Shown here piece after piece: positions 53,801 to 62,800 of a DNA stretch of 64,000 nt. The notes below the pieces were generated by a model. It made no database searches. It was not told where the DNA came from and saw only the letters and a program-made list of their open reading frames with translations. The translations under genes and the position numbers were made by a program. Location of the stretch: assembly GCA_037179385.1 (NCBI GenBank), contig CM074195.1, positions 27,302,087 through 27,366,086 of the forward strand. The letters are read 5' to 3'. The number at the start of each line of letters is the position of its first letter. Positions within the stretch are counted from its first letter, which is position 1. This DNA comes from Holothuria scabra (taxonomy: Eukaryota > Echinodermata > Holothuroidea > Aspidochirotida > Holothuriidae).

Positions 53801-56800
53801 TGACAGATTTTATTTATGAAGCAGTTGCATTTTTAAAGTTACATCACTCGGAAAAATGTTTTCAGCAAAGACATGCATAAATGTCACAAAGGGGTTGGGT
53901 TTGGTTTGCTGGAGTTTGTTTTATGTGTCTACTTCTAATCATGCCGCTTTATCTAGCAGAGTAAACAGCCTTCTTCTGGGTGCAAGGCACTATTATTTTC
54001 CATACTACATTGCTTTTGCAGAGCATAACACACAACAGGTCTCAAGTTTTGAGATTTTCCATGTGTGCACCAAATAGTACTCCTCAGGAAATTAAGGACT
54101 GTGGTTGGTGTTCTGTTTTATTAAACTTAAAAAAGATTTCAATGATCACCCATCTCCATCTAGGTGTGCTGAAAATCACACTTCTCACAATGATTTGAGG
54201 CATTTGATGGCGTGCAATCACACTTGCACGCCTAAAAACTCAAGACCTGACACAAAAGCAATAGATTCCATTTTTCACAGTCCTGGGCATTAATCAATAT
54301 GCAAATTAAAAGTGAACTTCTCTTATGAGAGGCTGATGCTCTACTGCTAGGCACATACAATCATAGAAACATCTCAGAAGAAATGATACCGAAGCCATTT
54401 TGTATTCTGGGGGATTTTACTTTGGGAAGCATACAACAAACCTGCCTTCTTTTTTCAATTGTTCAAATTTGTCTTCATTTTTTTTTTTTTTTAGATTTGC
54501 TTTGAACTACTGCATTAATGGCTACTTCATCAATGCACAATGGCTGTAAGATGAGAATGACAATGAAATGATCATCATTTACACATTTAATGAACTCACC
54601 CTAATTTGAAAACATGAATATTCATGAAAATTCATGAAAAGTTTGTTTTAATCATGTGACAATAATTTTTTTCATTTGGCTATTGCCTCTAAAAAATCAC
54701 ACCACTATTTTCCTCTTCTCGCATTATAATTTTATACATAAAAGATGTATCTGATGTTTGAGTCTAATGGTAGAAGCCGCTGCTTCTCTTTTACTCTAGT
54801 TCTATCTCTGCACTCTTGACAAACTATCTCCTTAAACTTTCTACAGGTTGTCCTTATTCTTTAGGGTTACTGCCAACACTACATAATCTCTGCTTTAATT
54901 CTCTCTTTGTGTGTTGTAAAGTAATGTAGCAATTTGCTGTGTCTGTGACAAATTGATGAGTACAGAGTAAAGATTTGACCTGAAAATTCTGCTTAGTGAC
55001 CCACCCCACATTTTTATAGAAATTCACAAAACCCTGTGGAATGAAACAGTAATTCTTAGATAAGAAATCTACACATTGAAAATAATTTCAAGATAGTAAA
55101 TCTACACAATGAAAAAGTGCCAAACAAGATGCTTGAGATGTCAGTACTGCCCAAAGAACCCATCACAACATTCAATATCACACTAAGTAGACCATACACA
55201 AAAACAGAAGACAAGAAAAAGTGAGAAATTGCTGGGGTCTGTCCGTCACCTTATTTTTAGTAATATTTCTATTTACCAATACTACAGAGATGACTGCAAA
55301 CAACCCACAACCACATTAGAAGCAGGTGCCAGGTGAAGTTAAGGTTTTGAATTGAACAATCATTCATGGTACATTTGGACGAAACAAATCAGGATATGAA
55401 CCCCAAAAATGGCCGCCAAATCTCAGGCTGACTCAGTATTACCGGATTTGCTCAGAAAGTTTGTGTCATGGACAATATGAAACCCAAGAAGATGAAAACT
55501 ACAACACACTTAGACACTTTAGAATGTATGAAATAGTCAGTTGGGGTTAACTGAAACTGTGATTAATGTAATCAATCTACATCTCATATGCAATCAATTA
55601 GTAACGACATAATGACCCCCTCCCCCCTACATGTCTACGAGAAATGGACTAAACATGCATGACTCCAAAAAAGTTCCATGGATATAAATTGAGCTTTCAA
55701 ATATGATATCATTATGACCAATACCCAGACCAATTTGGTTGTTCTTTGTGGTTTTCCATCAGGGCACTTGACTACAGTTCAATGCCTCCATAAAAATTTT
55801 GAATTTTTTTCTAATTCCATTTTCCATTGCAAATCTATTTTAATTTGTTCCAAATATTCCTGGTTTGAACAATATCAAATAAATGAAATCCAGAGAGGCT
55901 GTGGAACAGTGGGATACTGGTCATAAAATTTTTCAGTCTGAATACAATATTTTTCGTTCACCTTTTGTGAACAGGAGTAACAAATTACTCTTCATCCGAT
56001 GATTATCGTACATTAACCTCTGTTTTCATCAACTTCAAAATTTTTCGATTCAAAAATATGTTATGGTGTAACTTTCATACAATTATAGACAGCTTTAAAA
56101 TTCAAAGGATTACAAGTAACCTTCTGCTAAATTTAGAGTTTTAAGCTTTCTGTTGCATATCAAACCAACCAAGGCACCTTAGTACTCACCTAAGGGGTGT
56201 AGACTTGCCAAAGGGTGATGAAAACCCAAGTTCTGCCTCTTCCAGAGGAACATCACTCTCAGTTACCGACCCCTCTGCATCCTGTATCACAGCTTGTGCG
56301 ATATCCCTGAGGGCAGCATGCAAGGATTCACATTCCTCACGCATTCCTTGAATGGCCTCTGGTTCACCATCAGCATAATCCTGAGATACCTCAGTTTTGC
56401 TGAGCTGACCGGACCCAGTACTTCTGAGTTGGTTTTCTTTTTCGGCAATTTGCATCTGAAGCCGTTCATTTTCATCTGTCAAATCGTTGATTCTGGAAGA
56501 GAGGGAAAATGAAAGTTGTCGATAGGTCTCTAAGAGATGCATTTTTTGAGAAATGGATTCGGTAACTACCATACAACGTCTGTTTTTAATTACAGGAAAA
56601 TGTCTATGTGTCTGGATCACTTAAGGACTGGAGTATTACTACACATGACCACAGATGAGTAGGTGTTTGTGCACTTCCCATCAGTATTATCACACCTCAC
56701 ATCTAACAAACTCCTCTAAATTCAATATGCATACTGAACAGCATTAAAATATCCATGACCACTACTCTCAGATATTCAATGTGATAATACTTGATTATGA

Positions 56801-59800
56801 TAAACTATGTCTGACATGTAAGTACTAACAAGCAGAGAAACTTCATCCATTAACCTCCTCTGAATATGATGAAAATACCATTTCTTCATTAAGGCAAAGT
56901 TTCTTTTCAAAAATTTCATTTACATAGGACTTAAAAGAGTTTGAGAAATTCCCCTAAACTCCCTGGTTTGGGAGTCTGTGAGAGAGGATACCTACCTCCT
57001 ATCATCCTATGCTTACCATTCATACCTATTTAAGGTCTGGCAAACTATTAACACTGTGGTAACTGGTAACCCTACCAGCAGAGGGTGTCGTACACCCTGT
57101 AACTTCCTATTTCATTTTGCTAAAAAATAGATAATTTGATATGGGATGACTTTCACTTGGGGTACATCGAGAAGTGATTTAGAGTCAGACTGCCCCCAGA
57201 AGCCACATTCAAGACAAAAGAATACTCCATAACCAAACCAAATTTACCAAGTTTACTTTTCAAAAATTTCATTTACATAGGACTTAAAAGAGTTTGAGAA
57301 GATCCCCTAAACTCCCTGGTTTGGGAGTCTGTGAGAGATGATACCTACCTCCTGTCATCCTATGCTTACCATTCATACCTATTTAAGGTCTGGCAAACTA
57401 TTAATACCGTGGTAACTGGTAACCCTACCAGCAGAGGGTGTCATACACCCTGTAACTTCCTATTTCGTTTTGCTAAAAAATAGACAATTTTATATGGGAT
57501 GACTTTCACTTGGGGTACATTGAGAAGTTATTTAGAGTCAGACTGTCCCCAGAAGCCACATTCAAGACTAAAGAATAGTCCAGGACCAAACCAAATTTAT
57601 CTTTGGCATTTTGAAGGACGAGGTATTCTAAGCATTCAAGTGAAATTTTCAATGTTTGGTTCACAAGATATTAGCAATTGAAATTAACATAGTTTCTAAG
57701 AAAAGGGAATTAGAAACAAGCAGGTGTTATGTCATGGATTCACATTGATGGCTAATGTTTTGCTTTTCTTGATTTTCTATTCAAATGTTTTGAACTTGGT
57801 GGATTGGAAATGCTATCTTGATTCAAAGACATTTATAATTTTCAAAATCCCATTGCTCAGGGTGCACTTATGGTGTCACTATAGAGTTAATTTGCACAAA
57901 ACTGGTGAAAAAGTTCAAGAAAAAAAAATTAGTCACCTTTAGTGAATCTATAACATCACCCTTGCTTGCTTCAAGTTCACTCTTTGTAGGAAAATGTGTC
58001 TAAATCAGTTGCTAATATCTCAAAAAAGACACATGGGAAAGGAGTGAAAATTTCATCAGAATGTTTTGAATATATTCTCCTTTAACATATCAAATTTAAA
58101 TTTGGTTTTGGACTATTCTTGGAGTTAGGACCTTAATGTCACACCACCTACTCACCTTGTCTGCAAATCATCTCTCTCTGCATTGTATCGTCCCTCCACC
58201 TCAAAAAGATCTTTAACCTTCTCCCTAAGCTGTGTTTGTAACTGCATTCTCTCCAGCTTTTCCTGTTCCAACTGGTATGAGGGATCAGAAGCTCTTAATT
58301 TGGTATCAACACTGGCACAAACAGAATGGACATTGCGACCTGTTTTTGTCATGTCTCCACGGATTTGAGCTAAGTCCCTAAAAAAGAAGTAAATGTTTTA
58401 AGAAATATTGGCACCAACGATACAAAAAAGAAACAAAACATTTAAATCATCTAAAAGAGAAGAACAAAACATTTTATCCAAGGTTAAAAGTAATTGCTTT
58501 CTACCAGCCACACAGGACAGTCTGGGGAAGTAAACAATCAACCATAAATGTGCATTTCTCAATGTCATAGTCCACAGGGCAAGAATGACAGTAAACTTTT
58601 ATTCACAAAGGGACCTCAATGGTTACTCATAGCAGGGAGGTGTTAGGAAGTAGACACAACGTTCTATTGACTCTTTGAGGCAATGTTTGTTGCCAACAAT
58701 AATCTTCCTTTTGTTCCCAAATATTTTATCTCAATACCTAGACCAACTAGGATCAGTGATACATTGTCAAAATTCCAGTGAGAGGGCACGTCCTTACGTT
58801 GTATCTTGTTAACTTTTCGTTGCCAGCCGTCATGCAAACATATGAAATTTTACACTTTCGGAGAAAAGAGGAAAAAATAGTTGAAATCTACCTTTCTGTG
58901 GCAGTCTTCATCTCTCCAAAAGATCGTCGGAAATCTACCACAGTCCTCCACAGAGATAGTAGACGGTTGTGTTCATTGTTAAAGTAGTCATTGAAAGACT
59001 GTAAAGCAAATAAAGGAAATTACAACATCTTATTGTCCTCATCTTATAATATGTTTCAATGCGTTACGAGTTTATTCTTCATTACTCTACTTTATAACAG
59101 TCTTATCTATATGATTCCTTCACTTCTGAACCAAATGTTCTTCAGTACTGAATCTTAAAGAAGCATATGAAATTTAGATGTTAATGCAGGCCTTGAATTT
59201 TGAGGCATGTCAATGTGAATACACACCACCACTCACCTCAAACCATTGTGATGACTGTGATATTTTACACACCCAGATGAAGATTTAGAGCTCAAATAAA
59301 CCTATTTAAGTCTAATAAAACAGCATTCCTATCAAATTACTTAATTTTTCTGATATGTGTGATTTGCCTGGAAGATCTAAAACTCAAGGCCCAAAGATTG
59401 TAAAAGTTCAGTAACTGTTTTCTTCTTTAATGCAGTCAGATATTAACCAATGACATTAAATGTATCCTTCCACATGGTCAATGTGAGTCCAATGTAGCAT
59501 ACCTTCCCCTTGTTCCTAACAACCTGAACAATTTATGGGATTGGAATAGAGAGGTTCCCCAATGACACTTTATTACTGTATGTCTCTTTGACTTCTAAAC
59601 AGTTTTCACACAAAGTACACACTGTAGTGAGGTACCATAAGATTGCTTCATTAAGACCCTTCTGTACAAAAGCTATGACAGCAAGAATGAATACAACGAA
59701 AGACTCACTGACACCATGTTACAGACCTGTAGCCTTAGTGAAAATGGAGCAAGGTTTTAAAGAGTCCTGGTCAGACAACCCACCTCTTTTCCTCTCTGTA

Positions 59801-62800
59801 GACAATCAAAACACTCTCTGATTACCACCCACCCCTCCCTTCCAAAAACACACTATTCACCACCCTCCCACTTAGCTCCACCTCTCCAACCCAGTGGAGA
59901 ATTACAATTGTCAGGTAATTAAAGGTAAATTAATTACAGGTAATTATAGGTAATTTATCAGGTAATTTATTTGAGGATGAGGAGACAGAATTCTGGGGAA
60001 GGGGTAATTCAGGACCAGCTATCTATACCTTTTCTTCCTCTCTCCATTCATTTTCCCTCTCCTCGTGTTCATCTTTTGTTCTTGCCAGTTCCTCTGTCAG
60101 TTTCTGGGCATTTTCATTGAGGGTTTGATTTGCTTCTGTGGCCTGGTCAAGCTGTTCCCTGAGCATTGAGTTGACTTGAGCAAGACTGGCACTCCTGAGG
60201 AAAAAAAATTGACAATACCCTTTGAATTATGAAACACATCACTGTAATCTTACTAGTTTTCCCTAATAACACTAATCAGGTATAGGTTTCGATGAGGTTT
60301 TACTGCTCACTTTCTAACCAACTAGTTTAAGTCAGGCCAGCCAAGGCTTTTTTTCCAGTTACGGGGCACTGGTTTATCTTCCCTACTCCACTGCTTATGC
60401 TGAGCACCAAGGCGACCAAGCACAATGCAAGTAGTCTCCATTTTTAAAGTATTTGGGGATGACCTGACTAGCAGATAAACTACAGATCTTGCGGCTGAAT
60501 AACACCAATCAGCTTTGATCTTCTGATGAAACTTTCTTTTTATAAATTGTAACTGAAGCAAAGGTGGCAATCTTGCATCTTTTATAGCCTTGGGAAGGAT
60601 GATTTATTTCGTAATCTGACGTTCTTCCACAATACATACCTAAAAGAACAAAATGCTTTCAATAGTCTTCTACTTATGTATGCTTCAACAAAAATAAAAG
60701 TGTGACATTTTAACAAAAATGGGCTCAACATTTAGTAAGCCTATAGCATGAAATGAATCAACTTGTAACAATTGAATTTGTAATATCTTTAGTACCTCTG
60801 TTGTTCCTCTTCCAGTCTGATGAGGGCGCCCTCCAAGTCGGATGAATGTTCATTTTCTCTTTCTGAGAGTTTCCTCTCTGCTTCTTCAAGTTGGCTCTGA
60901 AGGCTATCAGAGGTGGACTGGAGCTGTTAGTAAATAATCAAGATGCACTGAATATTATCAAGATATACATGTTTTTTTTTATCCAATTGTACTGGCAAAG
61001 AACTGATTGCAAAGAACAGTAGGACAAATGATACCATGGTCCTTTTTGTGAAGGCTTACAGTCCATCTTGAAAACTCTACAATAGAAAAAAATTTCCCAG
61101 TTTAGTTTATTTCTAGTTTCTCTTCCAAAGTAAACAAAAATCCTGTGTACTGCACCTTCAAGACAGAGCCACAATTATCGGCATTGACTTTTAATGCCAA
61201 AAGTCATTTCAAGCAGCTGTGTACATGCTTCAGTGTTTGATGAACTTAAATCACATTATATTTAAATTTAAAAGAAAATTGTCAAAAATAAACAACATTC
61301 ATACATTTTGTAAGACATGGTTGCCTAATATGTAATTTCAAATGTCACAAAAAGGTGTTATAATGTCCTTTCTATCTTAACCAAGGAATCAAGGAATGAT
61401 GTACAGAACTTCTTAAAGGGGATTATGGAGTTGATATCCATAACTTTAAAGGGTCACTACTACATGACAATTCTGATAATTCGCATAATTAATAAAGTTT
61501 CATATGCAAAAGTTACAGGAAATGTTAAAATTTTGAATTTTCAGTTGTCCTGGTTTGTAACGGTTTTGTGCATAATTTCATGACGAATTGGTCTCGGTAA
61601 AAATATACACTTGATTTCCTTCCTTGCCCAATTACACAATTTGATGATTGACAGACAGTAATACTCCATGCAACGATATTTAATCCAAGTCAAGAAACCC
61701 TAGCCACAGTATGTAGAGCACGCAGAGAGGGTTTTGATTACAACCCGGCCCAAAGTACCGTGTAATTTTTTGCAACGTTAGTGGACTAGAAGCTCGGTGA
61801 AGTGATAATAATTGACCTCCAGCAGTGGGTTTGGAAACTTGATATAGTGTACCTCACTTGAACAATAGAATACTGAGGTTAGAAAATCAACTTTTTTACC
61901 GCAATCGAAACAGCATGTTGAAAAAGTGTCTGGTCATGAATTTCTTAAAACATAGAAGTACTGAGGCATAAAACAGTCATTTGTATGTAGCATATGGGGG
62001 TTGTCTAAGTTTGACCATTTGTCATTGGTATGGGAAGAAAACCTAACAGGTTTAGAAAAGTTCATTGAATTTCAATAACCAACTCACTGAGCCGCTTTCA
62101 CATTACATTACATCAAAACTTCACCATGTGCTCTGAGATTACACTCTTCTGTAGATACATAGTCCAGCCAAGCAAGCACTTGTTGCATGTACAGTGAATG
62201 AGTTTAGGTACATGGTAAGAGGAAATGATTAATGTACAGTACTATGGATGTGTTTTTTTTTTTCCAAATGGTTATTACAAGATAAACTGATATTATAATA
62301 TCGGTAAATAGGAGATCAGAACTCTAAGCAAAATAAAGCATGTGTAACTTTATGATACCCATGGCTGGAAAAAACCAGCAATTTGGGAAGCTCATTGCAG
62401 GGAAATTTTGGTATTTGGAGGGAAATTTGACTACTTTTGTATGTAACCATGTGAAGGCTTTGGGAAATTTCGATTTGCTTGCTGGGAAATTGGATTTGCT
62501 TGCAAGGAAATTAACATTTTTTCCAACCATGATGATACCTACTACAGGGTACTTTCAGCACGTACTGCTGCATGCAATGTAACTAAAAATTGTATTCCTC
62601 AACCAGGGTACTTTTTAACTCCTCAATACATGCCATACTTGTTAATGTAAAATGAACTTAATGTGTTAAATGAAATGGAAATAAACAGTGAAATTTCAAA
62701 CGAATTTATCATACACCATTCTTAATAAAATGAAATTTAATTGGGTGGGGGAGAAGGCATTTAGCAACAAAGACTGTTCCCAAATGCACAAATGATAAGG

